NCBI RefSeq assembly: GCF_900188245.1
Contig: NZ_FZOK01000012.1
Location: 1 to 64,000 of the forward strand
Direction: 5' to 3'
Source: Belliella buryatensis
Lineage (GTDB): Bacteria; Bacteroidota; Bacteroidia; Cytophagales; Cyclobacteriaceae
Length of the DNA: 64,000 nt
Shown here in pieces: positions 45,494-55,308 of this stretch. The translations under genes and the position numbers were made by a program. The notes beneath the pieces were generated by a model, which searched no databases, was not told the DNA's origin, and saw only the letters and a program-made list of their open reading frames with translations. Positions within the stretch are counted from its first letter, which is position 1. Every line of letters starts with the position of its first letter.

Positions 45494-48271
45494 ATGAAAA
45501 TTCAATATTTACTTTTATCCTTCTTGGCGCTAGTTCTCTGTATCTCCCAAGAAGCTTCGGCAACACACATCCGTGCCGGGGAGATCATCGCCGAGAGAGT
45601 ATCTACCCAAACACTCACCTATAGAATCACTGTGGTCGGTTACACTGATACCCGTTCCAACGTTGTATTCGGACCAGGGAGCATCAATTTTGGTGATGGC
45701 AGGGAAGTTCAATTGAACACCGAAAGTGATTTTGTTGTGACAGAAGCATTGGGTAACCAAATAGAAAAAAATACTTTTGTCATTACCCATACCTATCAAG
45801 GTCCTGGCGAATACATTATTCGTTTCAAGGAATTTAATAGAAATGATAATACTTTAAACATGGATAATTCCGTAGATACGCCTTTCTATGTAGAAACCAT
45901 GATTAGAATTGATCCATTTTTTGGGGTAAATAATTCCCCCGTATTGACCATTCCGCCTGTAGATAATGGTGGTGTCAATATCAGATATATCCACAACCCA
46001 GGCGCATATGACCCTGATGGAGATAGCTTGGCCTATTCCATGGATATTCCTAAGCAAGATTTTCAAAGAGCTGTTAATAATTACAGAAGCCCTGCTTCAT
46101 CAGAATTTAGCTTCAATAGAGAAGATGGAGGCACCCCGCCATTTTTAACCTTGGATCCAAGAACGGGTGACTTAATATGGGATGCGCCAGGATTAGCAGG
46201 TCAATATAATGTAGCCTTTAGAATTGAAGAATACAGGAAAATAGATGGGCAGTTTAGATTGATAGGCTATGTGGTGCGTGATATGCAAATCATCATTGAA
46301 AACACCAACAACCAAAGACCTGAATTGATCCTGCCCGATGACCTTTGTGTGGTAGCGGGGACTAATATCGAAGAGATCATCCAAGGCTCAGATCCTGATG
46401 GAGATCCTATCAAAATTGAGGTTTTCGGTGACCCGATAGAAATATCATCCTCGCCAGCATCTTATTCACCTGTATCCGTGTTTCAACCTAGTCCAGGCAT
46501 AGTCAATTTCAATTGGCAAACAGTATGTAGTCATGTAAGAGAAAGAGAGTATCAAGTAAGAATTAGAATTACAGATCAACCTAGATCAGGTCCTGCATTG
46601 GTAGATATCCGAACATGGAACATCAAAGTAATAGGACCTCCGCCGGTCATTGATGATATCGTGCAAGAGCAAGGTCGGTCTGTAGACATCAGGTGGGATC
46701 CATATACTTGTGGTAGCACTGCTGAGACTATGCAAGTATGGAGAAGGCTGAATAGTGACCCATACGAGCCAGATTCTTGTGAGACAGGAATCAGGGCTGG
46801 ATATGAACTGGTAGGAACTACTAATATGGGTACTTTTAATTTCTTAGACACAAATGGTGGAGAAGGCCTTGCTCCAGGCAATACCTATTGTTACAGACTC
46901 GTGGCAGCCTTCCCAGCGCCGAGATTGGGAGAGAGTATTGTTTCTGAGGAGTTTTGTGTGACAGTGGATGTGGATGTACCCTTGATTACCAATGTAAGTA
47001 TTGAAAATACGGATATAGAAAATGGTGAGATTTTCATCAAGTGGACTCCTCCTTATGATATTGATTCCGAGCAATTCCCTGGACCATTCACTTATGAATT
47101 AATAAGAAATGTAGGCTTTACAGGAAATCAAAGCAGGCAATCCGTCATTACAACTTCTGACACCTTATTCACAGATACAGGTTTGAATACGGAAAACTTG
47201 GTCTACAACTATAAAGTAATCCTACGTGAAAATAACACAGTAATCGATAGCTCAAGTACGGCTTCAAGCGTGAGACTAGAACCAGTTATCATCAATGAAG
47301 CCATAGAGTTGAACTGGTCATTTACAGTTCCGTGGAACAATGCCACTTCGGAATTCAAACACGAAGTGTATAGGAATAGAACTGATGCTAATGCTCAAGA
47401 TGCAGATACCTTTTCACTGATAGCAGAAGTAGATGTGATTTCTGATGGATTCACTTATTTTGATGATGGCAGTCACAATGGTGTTCCTTTGAGAAAAGAA
47501 ATCGAATACTGCTATTACGTTGTTACTAAAGGCTCTTACAATGTAGACTTATTGACTTATCCATTGGAAAATAAATCTCAAATCATCTGCGCAAGGCCAG
47601 ACGACGACCGCTTGCCTTGCCCTCCTGTTTTGACATTTGAAGGGCCTGAATGTAGTGAGTTTTTGGCTGACAAGCCATGTGGATTCAACTCTTTTGAGCA
47701 TAACCTAAGCTGGGAAGGTGACTTTACTGGTGAATGCGATGATGAATTAAGTGCCTACAGACTTTATTTCAGTGCCGAGGGTGAGGATGGCGAATTTACC
47801 TTACTACAAACATACCCCGCTATCAGTAATACCGCTAGAATAATCAACTTACCGACATACAAAGGCTGCTATTACTTGACAGCTGTAGACCGCTCAGGGA
47901 ACGAAAGTGATCCGAGTAATATCGTCTGTGTAGATAATTGCCCTTATTATGAACTACCAAATGCCTTTACTCCTAACGGGGATGGAGCTAATGATACATT
48001 CATGGCCTTTGATAATCCATTTGCAAAATGTCCAAGATTTGTGGAAGGAGTGGAAATCTTCATTGTCAACAGATGGGGAGTAGAAGTCTTTAGCTACAAT
48101 TCGTTTACGGCCAATGAATCTGACATTTACATCAGATGGGATGGAAGAGACAAAAATGGAAAAGAGCTACCTGCAGGGACATACTTCTACAATGCAGTTG
48201 TTCGTTTCGATGCCTTCGATCCTGCCCTCAGAGAGCAGAAAATGAAAGGAACCGTACAAATTATCCGATGA
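45494..48271 (+). CDS. Secreted multidomain protein with T9SS type B (CHU_C) sorting domain
   Basis: 925 residues from the ATG at 45494; an earlier in-frame ATG adds eight residues before the signal peptide. Signal peptide ends after SQEASA. About 30-290 is a PKD/cadherin-like region (INFGDGREVQLN, NNSPVLTIPP, DPDGDSLAYS), followed by Fn3-like repeats over about 390-810. The last about 95 residues begin with LPNAFTPNGDGANDTF and continue with VNRWGVEVF, WDGRDKNGKELPAGTYFY, the signature of the type B C-terminal signal, so the protein should be exported by type IX secretion and attached to or released from the surface. Overlaps the next gene by four bases. Confidence 0.92.
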   Translation: MKIQYLLLSFLALVLCISQEASATHIRAGEIIAERVSTQTLTYRITVVGYTDTRSNVVFGPGSINFGDGREVQLNTESDFVVTEALGNQIEKNTFVITHTYQGPGEYIIRFKEFNRNDNTLNMDNSVDTPFYVETMIRIDPFFGVNNSPVLTIPPVDNGGVNIRYIHNPGAYDPDGDSLAYSMDIPKQDFQRAVNNYRSPASSEFSFNREDGGTPPFLTLDPRTGDLIWDAPGLAGQYNVAFRIEEYRKIDGQFRLIGYVVRDMQIIIENTNNQRPELILPDDLCVVAGTNIEEIIQGSDPDGDPIKIEVFGDPIEISSSPASYSPVSVFQPSPGIVNFNWQTVCSHVREREYQVRIRITDQPRSGPALVDIRTWNIKVIGPPPVIDDIVQEQGRSVDIRWDPYTCGSTAETMQVWRRLNSDPYEPDSCETGIRAGYELVGTTNMGTFNFLDTNGGEGLAPGNTYCYRLVAAFPAPRLGESIVSEEFCVTVDVDVPLITNVSIENTDIENGEIFIKWTPPYDIDSEQFPGPFTYELIRNVGFTGNQSRQSVITTSDTLFTDTGLNTENLVYNYKVILRENNTVIDSSSTASSVRLEPVIINEAIELNWSFTVPWNNATSEFKHEVYRNRTDANAQDADTFSLIAEVDVISDGFTYFDDGSHNGVPLRKEIEYCYYVVTKGSYNVDLLTYPLENKSQIICARPDDDRLPCPPVLTFEGPECSEFLADKPCGFNSFEHNLSWEGDFTGECDDELSAYRLYFSAEGEDGEFTLLQTYPAISNTARIINLPTYKGCYYLTAVDRSGNESDPSNIVCVDNCPYYELPNAFTPNGDGANDTFMAFDNPFAKCPRFVEGVEIFIVNRWGVEVFSYNSFTANESDIYIRWDGRDKNGKELPAGTYFYNAVVRFDAFDPALREQKMKGTVQIIR

Positions 48272-48678
48272 GCATTCAAGACAAATACAAACTAGTTTTA
48301 TTTGATGGAGTCTGCAATCTTTGTAACAATGCTGTGGATTTCATTATCAGAAAAGACAAAAAGAATAGATTTAAAGTAGGTGCATTACAAGACAAGCAAG
48401 TCAAAGAAATTCTAGAAGATTATACCATCAACTCTGAATATTTGGATTCCTTGGTCTTGATAGATGGTGACAAAGTATATTATAAAAGTACCGCAGCTTT
48501 ACTTATTTCAAAAAATCTCAGTGGCTTTTGGCCAATGCTCTATGGATTTATTATCTTTCCAAAAATACTTCGAGACCCCATTTATGATTGGATAGCAAGG
48601 AATCGATACAAGTGGTTTGGGAAAAAAGAAACCTGCAGATTACCCACAGAAGAAGAAAAAAGTAAGTTTATTCAATAA
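48268..48678 (+). CDS. DCC family thiol-disulfide oxidoreductase-like protein (DUF393)
   Basis: 136 residues from the ATG at 48268, which overlaps the preceding stop as ATGA. The DxxCxxC motif is DGVCNLC (Asp13, Cys16, Cys19), which gives the family its name. A second conserved block is YYKSTAALL, then IYDWIARNRYKWFG. Predicted cytoplasmic. The substrate is not established for this family. Confidence 0.88.
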   Translation: MSIQDKYKLVLFDGVCNLCNNAVDFIIRKDKKNRFKVGALQDKQVKEILEDYTINSEYLDSLVLIDGDKVYYKSTAALLISKNLSGFWPMLYGFIIFPKILRDPIYDWIARNRYKWFGKKETCRLPTEEEKSKFIQ

Positions 48679-48724
48679 CCTCTTGACAAATCCAGCAAAA
48701 AATGGGGTTATTTATTATGAAAAG

Positions 48725-49354
48725 ATGAGAGTTCACACCAAAATAACCCAGTCAGACCTTACCCCTGAAGAAGCTTTAGCCTATTTAAAAGAGGGAAATG
48801 AGAGGTTTATCAATAACCTTAGAACCAATAGAAATTTGCTCCAACAGGTCAATGACACTTCTGAAGGACAGTTTCCATTTGCCATCATTCTAAGCTGTAT
48901 AGATTCTCGAACTTCTGTAGAATTGATTTTTGACCAAGGACTTGGAGATGTTTTTAGCGCAAGAGTGGCAGGTAATGTGGTCAACGAAGATATCCTTGGC
49001 AGCATGGAATATGCAGTCAAATATGCTGGATCAAAGTTGATTTTGGTACTAGGTCATACCAAATGTGGCGCTATCACGAGTGCCTGCAGCCAAATCAGGG
49101 ATGGGAATATTACACATTTGCTTCATAAAATTAAACCTGCTATCAACCAAGAGACCGTAACTCCTTTAGATCAAAGAACAGGGTCAAATGTATCTTTTGT
49201 AGAGAATGTCACCACGTTGAATGTTAAATATGCCATGCAAGAAATCATGGAGCGCAGTGACATTATTTTACAACTTGTCAATGAAGGGAAAATCAAGCTC
49301 GTTGGAGGTATATACAACGTAGAAAGTGGGGAGGTCACTTTCTATGAAGCATAA
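48725..49354 (+). CDS. Beta-class carbonic anhydrase
   Basis: 209 residues from the ATG at 48725; the longer open frame starting at 48617 overlaps the DCC gene and gives unrelated residues. Zinc and active-site residues: Cys58, Asp60 and Arg62 in CIDSR, His111 and Cys114 in GHTKCGA. Interconverts CO2 and bicarbonate. The start lies 46 bases after the DCC stop; a hairpin with T run follows the gene. Confidence 0.93.
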   Translation: MRVHTKITQSDLTPEEALAYLKEGNERFINNLRTNRNLLQQVNDTSEGQFPFAIILSCIDSRTSVELIFDQGLGDVFSARVAGNVVNEDILGSMEYAVKYAGSKLILVLGHTKCGAITSACSQIRDGNITHLLHKIKPAINQETVTPLDQRTGSNVSFVENVTTLNVKYAMQEIMERSDIILQLVNEGKIKLVGGIYNVESGEVTFYEA

Positions 49355-49369
49355 GTTTAGATAAATCAG

Positions 49370-49405
49370 AGAGAAGGGATTCAGAGAATGGCTTCTCTTT
49401 TTTTG
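49370..49405 (+). terminator. Terminator of the carbonic anhydrase gene
   Basis: Arms agagaag (49370-49376) and cttctct (49392-49398) followed by a T-rich run of about seven bases, which runs into the fabD promoter region. Confidence 0.75.
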
Positions 49406-49406
49406 A

Positions 49407-49414
49407 TATATTTG
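49407..49414 (+). promoter_or_regulatory. Candidate -7 promoter element of fabD
   Basis: TATATTTG fits TAnnTTTG, 25 bases before the start codon. No good -33 TTTG box was seen at the usual distance. Confidence 0.4.
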
Positions 49415-49438
49415 TCCATAATTTCAAATTAGAAAAGA

Positions 49439-50314
49439 ATGAAAGCATATGTTTTTCCGGGACAAGGCGCCCAATTTTCAGGAATGGGAAAAGACTTGTA
49501 TGAAAGCAATCCAATTGCAAAAGAGTTGTTTGAAAAAGCCAATGAAATCTTAGGCTTTAGTATCACAGATATCATGTTTGAGGGTTCGGACGAGGACTTG
49601 AAGCAAACAAAGGTCACACAACCTGCTATATTTTTGCACTCCGTCATCTTAGCTAAAACGAGTGAAAACTTCAAGCCAGATATGGTTGCTGGTCACTCTT
49701 TAGGGGAATTTTCGGCCCTAGTTGCCAATGGCACGCTTGCTTTTGAGGACGGATTAAGATTAGTCTATCAGAGAGCACTTGCTATGCAAGAGGCTTGTGA
49801 AATCAATCCATCTGGAATGGCTGCAATCCTTGGGTTAGAAGATGCAAAAGTGGAAGAAATCTGTGCTTCCATAGATGGTGAGATAGTCGTTGCTGCCAAT
49901 TACAATTGCCCAGGTCAGTTAGTAATCTCGGGCTCAAATAAAGGGATAGAAATTGCTTGTGATAAAATGAAAGAGGCGGGCGCCAAAAGAGCTCTTCCCC
50001 TTCCAGTTGGAGGAGCATTTCACTCTCCACTGATGGAGCCTGCAAGAGAGAAACTACAAGCTGCCATTGAAAATACGACTTTCAACGAACCTTCTTGCCC
50101 TGTATATCAAAATGTCAGTACAACTGGTATCAGCGATGTTGCTGAAATCAAAAAGAACCTAATTGCTCAATTGACCGCTCCGGTGAAATGGACACAGTCT
50201 GTGCAACAAATGGTCGCTGATGGTGCTACAGAGTTCATAGAGTGCGGTCCAGGAAAAGTCCTTCAAGGTCTTGTCAAAAAAATCCACAAGGAAGCTGAAG
50301 TATCCAGCATCTAA
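49439..50314 (+). CDS. fabD: Malonyl CoA-acyl carrier protein transacylase
   Basis: 291 residues. GQGAQ at 9-13 forms the oxyanion side, the catalytic Ser87 is in GHSLGE, Arg112 in QRALAMQ binds the malonyl carboxylate, and His195 in GGAFHSPLM is the general base. It loads malonyl groups on ACP for fatty-acid synthesis. Ends at a bidirectional terminator facing folK. Confidence 0.95.
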   Translation: MKAYVFPGQGAQFSGMGKDLYESNPIAKELFEKANEILGFSITDIMFEGSDEDLKQTKVTQPAIFLHSVILAKTSENFKPDMVAGHSLGEFSALVANGTLAFEDGLRLVYQRALAMQEACEINPSGMAAILGLEDAKVEEICASIDGEIVVAANYNCPGQLVISGSNKGIEIACDKMKEAGAKRALPLPVGGAFHSPLMEPAREKLQAAIENTTFNEPSCPVYQNVSTTGISDVAEIKKNLIAQLTAPVKWTQSVQQMVADGATEFIECGPGKVLQGLVKKIHKEAEVSSI

Positions 50315-50318
50315 AAGT

Positions 50319-50348
50319 AAAAAGCCCGGTCTCAGGTCGGGCTTTTTT
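50319..50348. terminator. Bidirectional terminator between fabD and folK
   Basis: Arms aaaagcccg and cgggctttt with loop gtctcaggt, A/T runs on both sides; lies exactly between converging genes. Confidence 0.9.
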
Positions 50349-50856
50349 GATAAATATCCACACTTGATTCATCTTGACATCGTGTTAATAATTCACGATT
50401 ACTTAGTTTTAAAATAGGATGTATTTGATCTGGAAGTATTTCAGCTAATGGTATCAACACAAACTTTCGCTCTGGTAAATAAGAGTGCGGTACTTTTAAA
50501 TGTTCTTCAGAAATAACCAAATCATTATAGTACAAAACATCAATGTCCATGGTCCTATTTCCCCATTTCTCTCCCCTAACTCTCCCTAATTCATTTTCGA
50601 TATTTTGGATAGTCTCTAATAATTGATTTGGCGATAAGCTTGTATCCAAAACCAAAACTTGATTGAGGTAGGCGCCTTCAGAATTCCCTCCCCAAGCGGC
50701 TGTTTCATAAATGGAGGAGCTTTTATTTAAAGAACCTACCCTATCGATAAGCTTATTGGTAGTCTCTGCTATCAATTGCACTCGATCTCCCATATTGCCC
50801 CCTATGATCAATACAACAGTATTCTTTTGAATTAATCCCATGGTCTGTTTATCCAT
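50332..50856 (-). CDS. folK: 2-amino-4-hydroxy-6-hydroxymethyldihydropteridine pyrophosphokinase
   Basis: 174 residues. The family signature GNRTMDIDVLYY with the two Mg-binding Asp, the N-terminal VVLIIGGNMGDR and the loop KSSSIYETAAWGG are present. It transfers pyrophosphate from ATP to the pterin in folate synthesis. Some gene callers may begin at Met6. The stop codon lies inside the shared terminator hairpin. Confidence 0.94.
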   Translation of the reverse strand: MDKQTMGLIQKNTVVLIIGGNMGDRVQLIAETTNKLIDRVGSLNKSSSIYETAAWGGNSEGAYLNQVLVLDTSLSPNQLLETIQNIENELGRVRGEKWGNRTMDIDVLYYNDLVISEEHLKVPHSYLPERKFVLIPLAEILPDQIHPILKLSNRELLTRCQDESSVDIYQKSPT

Positions 50857-50898
50857 AAATAAAATTACAGTATTTTAGGAGCTTAATTAGAATTAATC

Positions 50899-52659
50899 AT
50901 GAAATTTCTAGGAAACGTTTTAGCTGTTATTGTCGGATTATTGGTGTTCTCTGTACTCAGCTTTTTTATTTTAGCAGGCATTATCGCCATTGCTTCATCT
51001 TCTGATAGTGATGTCAAAATCAAAGAAAATACTGTTTTGGTATTGAATCTCAATGGGCGCACTATTGTAGAAAGAACCAATGATGATGATATCGATTTAT
51101 CGTCTTTCGGTCCATTTGGCTCTGCTCCTACCATCGGTTTGATGAATTTGAAAACAGCCATCAACACCGCCAAAGACAATGAAAATGTCAAAGGTATCTA
51201 CTTACGTAGCGGAATGCTCTTCGCTGGTCAGTCCATGTTGGAAGAGCTTAGAAATGAATTACAAGCATTTCGAAATACTGGCAAATTCATCATTGCTTAT
51301 GATGAAATCTATACAGAAAGTGCCTATTTCCTCAATTCTGTAGCCGATGAAGTCTATCTCAATCCGCAAGGTGGAATTGAGTACAATGGCTTTTCTAGTG
51401 AAATCATCTTTTTCAAAGGCTTATTCGAAAAACTGGAAATTGAGCCAGTCGTATTCCGTGTAGGTGAATTCAAAAGTGCGGTGGAGCCATTTCTTTTGGA
51501 CAAAATGAGTGAAGAAAACAGGTTACAAACAGCCTCGTTTCTCAATGATTTGAATGATTTTGCCATTTCTAAAGTGGCAGAGAGTAGAGGAATTGCTTAT
51601 GATAGCTTGAAGGTTATCAATTCCAAAATGTTGGTGCGAAAAAACAAGGATGCCTTGGAATATGGTTTGGTAGATGGACTTTGGTACGAAGATCAAGTTA
51701 GGAATTTGATCAAAGAAAAACTAGGCTTAGAAGAGGATGATAAGTTCAATACGATCAATGTGACCACCATCAATAAAAATGCAAAAGCCAAAAACAGGTT
51801 GTCCAAAAATAAAATCGCAGTCATCATCGCAGAAGGGGAAATCGTAAGTGGCAAGGCTGATGGCGTAATCGCTTCCGAATCACTCGTGCAAGAAATCAAC
51901 AAAGCTAAAAATGACAAAGATGTCAAAGCCATTGTTCTGAGAGTAAATTCCCCTGGAGGTTCTGCCTTGGCGTCGGAGGTGATTTGGAGGGCTCTGGGTG
52001 AGGCTAAGAAAGAAAAGCCACTGATTGCTTCCATGAGTGAACTTGCAGCATCTGGAGGATACTATATCTCCGCTCCAGCAGATACCATCATTGCTCAGCC
52101 AAACACCATCACTGGTTCTATTGGAATATTTGGACTATGGTTCAATGCCGAAGGCTTATTGAAAAATAAAATGGGAATCACTACTGATGTGGTTAAAACT
52201 GGAGAGCTTTCAGATTTTCTTAGTGTGACGAGAAAGCTTACAGATATAGAAAAATCCATCTATCAGGAAACCATCGAAGATGGCTATGACACCTTCATCT
52301 CAAGAGTAGCAGAAGGCAGAGGTATGAGCAAGGAAGAAGTATTGCAAGTGGCAGGAGGACGTGTTTGGTCAGGCATCCAAGCCAAAGAAAATGGATTAGT
52401 GGATTTGTTAGGTAGCCTAGAAGATGCCATAGCTATCGCTGCTCAGAAGGCAGAAGTAGCCGATGACTATAAAGTGGTGTACTACCCACAACAAAAACCA
52501 TGGTTTGAAACCTTGCTAGCTAGCTTGGGTAATGACGTACAGTCCCGATATATGAAAAATAAATTCGGAGATCTTTATCCAGTTATTCATCAATTGGAGG
52601 GATTGAAAAAGTATGAAGGAGCATTGTATAGGACGCCTTTTGATATTGTTATCAAGTAA
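50899..52659 (+). CDS. sppA: Signal peptide peptidase SppA, 67K type
   Basis: 586 residues, the length of the long two-domain form. One N-terminal transmembrane helix at about 5-33, an N-terminal domain with the general base Lys192 in GEFKSAVEP, and a C-terminal domain with SPGGSALASE and the nucleophile Ser385 in SELAASGGYY. It degrades cleaved signal peptides in the inner membrane, with the active site outside. Stands divergent from folK with 42 bases between starts. Confidence 0.93.
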   Translation: MKFLGNVLAVIVGLLVFSVLSFFILAGIIAIASSSDSDVKIKENTVLVLNLNGRTIVERTNDDDIDLSSFGPFGSAPTIGLMNLKTAINTAKDNENVKGIYLRSGMLFAGQSMLEELRNELQAFRNTGKFIIAYDEIYTESAYFLNSVADEVYLNPQGGIEYNGFSSEIIFFKGLFEKLEIEPVVFRVGEFKSAVEPFLLDKMSEENRLQTASFLNDLNDFAISKVAESRGIAYDSLKVINSKMLVRKNKDALEYGLVDGLWYEDQVRNLIKEKLGLEEDDKFNTINVTTINKNAKAKNRLSKNKIAVIIAEGEIVSGKADGVIASESLVQEINKAKNDKDVKAIVLRVNSPGGSALASEVIWRALGEAKKEKPLIASMSELAASGGYYISAPADTIIAQPNTITGSIGIFGLWFNAEGLLKNKMGITTDVVKTGELSDFLSVTRKLTDIEKSIYQETIEDGYDTFISRVAEGRGMSKEEVLQVAGGRVWSGIQAKENGLVDLLGSLEDAIAIAAQKAEVADDYKVVYYPQQKPWFETLLASLGNDVQSRYMKNKFGDLYPVIHQLEGLKKYEGALYRTPFDIVIK

Positions 52660-52923
52660 TGGGATTATCCGCGAAGAGGTATGTTTTAGAGTATAGTAGC
52701 TGATCTTTGAGGATAATTGTCGACGGTCGACGGACCATAGACAACAGAAATCCACGGTGACAATTATTCTAGCCTTGTTTTTATTTATATCAAGTATTAA
52801 AAAGAATGATATTTATAAAAATTACAAAGCCTGCTTGAAGTTTCAAGCAGGCTTCTGTTTTTTAGACACATATTGAATTGCTTTCGCAATTACTATGTTG
52901 ACCATTTAACGGCGAATAGACAT
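52660..52923. other. Intergenic region with a GTCGACGG-type repeat phrase and shared terminator
   Basis: 264 bases between converging genes. 52718-52760 contains gtcgacggtcgacggaccat and a following caacag...ccacggtgac stretch, a style of intergenic phrase common in related genomes. The hairpin at 52827-52862 is the terminator. No gene seen. Confidence 0.5.
52827..52862. terminator. Terminator between sppA and the flavin reductase gene
   Basis: Arms aagcctgcttgaa and ttcaagcaggctt, a perfect 13-bp stem, followed by a T-rich run on the plus strand. Confidence 0.85.
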
Positions 52924-53811
52924 CTAATCTTGTAAAAGTACTTTCCATGCATCCATCACTAAGCCTTCTTCGAGTAGGGATTTGGCGTGCTCATGGAGGA
53001 AATAAACCATGCTTTCTGGATCATTTTGATACCTGATTTTCATCTCTACAATCTCTGGTCTATCGCCATATTCTAGTATTTCAAACTTTGATGGTAGTGC
53101 CTCTACATTACCAAGTCTTCCAAGATTGTTTCCAGTGAGCACTAGACTATTTTTGATCTGATCTGGGATTTGATCTACACCAATTCCCTTGGTCCGAAGT
53201 GGTTTGGGGATTTCAAACAAAGCGGACCCATTGGCTCGACAATACCAATCTCCTCCCATCCGAGCGACTGCATCCAATTTGAATGGGTCGATTTTTCCAT
53301 CAGCATCCAAAATAGCATCATCCACCCTAGCTAAAATCACCTCACAAATAATCAAATTCCCCGCTCCTCCCTGGTCACCAAGAGAAATGATGTCTTTAAC
53401 TAAACACTCGAAGGCTACTGGCGCCTCTTTTACCCTTGGAGGTTGGATTTTTTCGGAGGGCTCTTCTGTCAATCCTGCTTTGGTAAATTCATTGATCCCT
53501 TTGTCGTACTCTGTGCTGGACAAGGACATCTGCTCCACCATGGCAAAATCCACGATGTTGATCACCACTTCTTTGACTTCTTGAACATTCTCTAGGGTAT
53601 GCTTAGTCGTATTGTCTCTAACTCTCCTAGAAGGCGAGAAAACCAAGATCGGAGGATTGGAACTGAACACATTGAAAAAACTAAATGGGCTGAGGTTCAC
53701 TTGTCCCTCAGCATCAATGGTACTGGCAAAAGCAATCGGTCTCGGCGCCACTGCTCCTTGCAAGTAGGCTTGAAAAGCAGCAGCGGATATGTTTTTTGGG
53801 TCTATGATCAT
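52924..53811 (-). CDS. Flavin reductase-like domain protein
   Basis: 295 residues. An FMN-binding split-barrel of the flavin reductase type: GAVAPRPIAFASTID, NLSPFSFFNVFSSNPPI and ILVFSPSRR in the first 80 residues, then FECLVKDI and GNLIICEVILARV in the second half. FMN binding and reduction of a partner enzyme are typical of the family. The C-terminal about 90 residues are a helical extension not needed for the barrel. Monocistronic, with strong terminators on both sides. Confidence 0.88.
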   Translation of the reverse strand: MIIDPKNISAAAFQAYLQGAVAPRPIAFASTIDAEGQVNLSPFSFFNVFSSNPPILVFSPSRRVRDNTTKHTLENVQEVKEVVINIVDFAMVEQMSLSSTEYDKGINEFTKAGLTEEPSEKIQPPRVKEAPVAFECLVKDIISLGDQGGAGNLIICEVILARVDDAILDADGKIDPFKLDAVARMGGDWYCRANGSALFEIPKPLRTKGIGVDQIPDQIKNSLVLTGNNLGRLGNVEALPSKFEILEYGDRPEIVEMKIRYQNDPESMVYFLHEHAKSLLEEGLVMDAWKVLLQD

Positions 53812-53908
53812 GGTCTTATTACACTTTTAAAGAATTGCTCCTCAAAAACAAATTTATCAAATCAGATGAACTTGATACAAGTGAATCATAAAGTATCTAA
53901 CAAAAAGT

Positions 53909-53942
53909 AAAAGGAAACGGGTCAAATGACCCGTTTCCTTTT
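53909..53942. terminator. Strong terminator next to the cystathionine beta-synthase-like gene
   Basis: Perfect arms aaaaggaaacgggtca/tgacccgtttcctttt with a two-base centre. It overlaps the last bases of the minus-strand gene and terminates it; no plus-strand gene enters from the left. Confidence 0.85.
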
Positions 53943-55308
53943 ACTTCGTAATCGCTTCCAAGATATCATGCTTGGTAATGATATGGATTTGATGCTTTTC
54001 ATCTCGAACCAAGACTGCCTTCTCTTTGTCTACCATAGAAGAAAGCACATCTAGCGTACTGTCCAAAGCAACAAACTTCATGGAGTCTTCCATCACTTCC
54101 GATACAGGTGCATCTTTCAAGTCAGGATTATCTATGATCTTACTCAAGAGCTTGTTGTCCGTCAGGCAACCTACCACATGATCTCCATCCATAACAGGGA
54201 TTTGAGATACGCTGGTCTTATTCATCAGTGCAATGGCAGCTTTGACTGTATCAGTTTGCTGTGTGACCAAAAGCTGATAGTCACCATTGCGCGCGGTGAT
54301 GATATCTCTCGCAGTACCAAAAGTCTTGTCTTCCAAGAAGCCATGATTGCGCATCCAGTCATCATTGTAAATCTTCCCTAAGTAGCGCGTACCATGATCA
54401 GGCAGGATGATGACCATGCGGTCGCCCTCCTTGAGGTTTTCCTTGGCATATTCCAAAGCACCATGCACTGCCGAGCCACATGACCAGCCTACAAATAAGC
54501 CTTCCTCGCGGGAAAGCCTCCTCGTCATCACTGCCGCATCCTTGTCTGTTACTTTCACGAAGTGATCGATCATGTCAAAATCCACATTCTTTGGCAGGAT
54601 ATCCTCTCCTATGCCTTCTGTCAGGTATGGATAAACTTCATTTTCATCAAAAATGCCTGTTTCCTTATACTTCTTGAAGACCGAACCATAGGTATCAATT
54701 CCTACTGTGATGATTGCTGGGTTTTGCTCCTTGAGGTATTTGGCTGTCCCACACATGGAACCACCAGTACCTACACCTGCTGCGTAGTGGGTGATTTTGC
54801 CTGCTGTATCTTTCCAAATCTCCGGACCAGTAGTCTCATAATGCGCAAGTGCGTTGGAGAGGTTATCATACTGATTTGGATAAAAAGAATTGGGGATATC
54901 TTTATTCAATTTTCTTGCAACAGAATAATAAGACCTTGGATCTTCTGGAGAAACATTCGTGGGGCAGACGATCACCTCTGCGCCTACCGCTTTGAGGATA
55001 TCGATTTTCTCTTTGGACTGCTTATCAGCCATGGTGAAAATACATTTGTATCCTTTAGCAATCGCAGCCAATGCTAGGCCCATTCCTGTATTTCCACTTG
55101 TCCCTTCGATGATTGTGCCTCCTGGCTTGAGGATACCTGCGGCTTCAGCATCCTCCACCATTTTGATAGCCATCCTATCTTTCATGGAATTGCCTGGATT
55201 GAAGTATTCTACTTTTACCAAAATCTCACCTTTAATACCCTGATTAACTTTATTCAGACGAATCAAAGGTGTATTTCCTATCGTTTCAATTATCGAATTA
55301 TAAATCAT
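53941..55308 (-). CDS. Cystathionine beta-synthase/cysteine synthase-like enzyme with two CBS domains
   Basis: 455 residues from the ATG at 55308; the open frame runs 41 codons further upstream, but that part is unlike the family. The PLP domain has Lys43 in NPGNSMKDRMA, GTSGNTGMG for the substrate and GVGTGGSMCGTAKYL for the phosphate. Two CBS domains follow (about 335-455), for example VSQIPVMDGDHVVGCLTDN. This layout is that of cystathionine beta-synthases, though cysteine synthase activity cannot be excluded. The CBS pair may bind an adenosyl ligand as regulator. Confidence 0.9.
   Translation of the reverse strand: MIYNSIIETIGNTPLIRLNKVNQGIKGEILVKVEYFNPGNSMKDRMAIKMVEDAEAAGILKPGGTIIEGTSGNTGMGLALAAIAKGYKCIFTMADKQSKEKIDILKAVGAEVIVCPTNVSPEDPRSYYSVARKLNKDIPNSFYPNQYDNLSNALAHYETTGPEIWKDTAGKITHYAAGVGTGGSMCGTAKYLKEQNPAIITVGIDTYGSVFKKYKETGIFDENEVYPYLTEGIGEDILPKNVDFDMIDHFVKVTDKDAAVMTRRLSREEGLFVGWSCGSAVHGALEYAKENLKEGDRMVIILPDHGTRYLGKIYNDDWMRNHGFLEDKTFGTARDIITARNGDYQLLVTQQTDTVKAAIALMNKTSVSQIPVMDGDHVVGCLTDNKLLSKIIDNPDLKDAPVSEVMEDSMKFVALDSTLDVLSSMVDKEKAVLVRDEKHQIHIITKHDILEAITK

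Noticed and set aside
48617-48724. N-terminal extension of the carbonic anhydrase
   Set aside because: It overlaps the DCC gene and encodes a lysine-rich stretch unrelated to beta carbonic anhydrases.
53599-53910. A 103-codon plus-strand frame opposite the flavin reductase gene
   Set aside because: It is antisense to a well-supported gene and has no features of its own.
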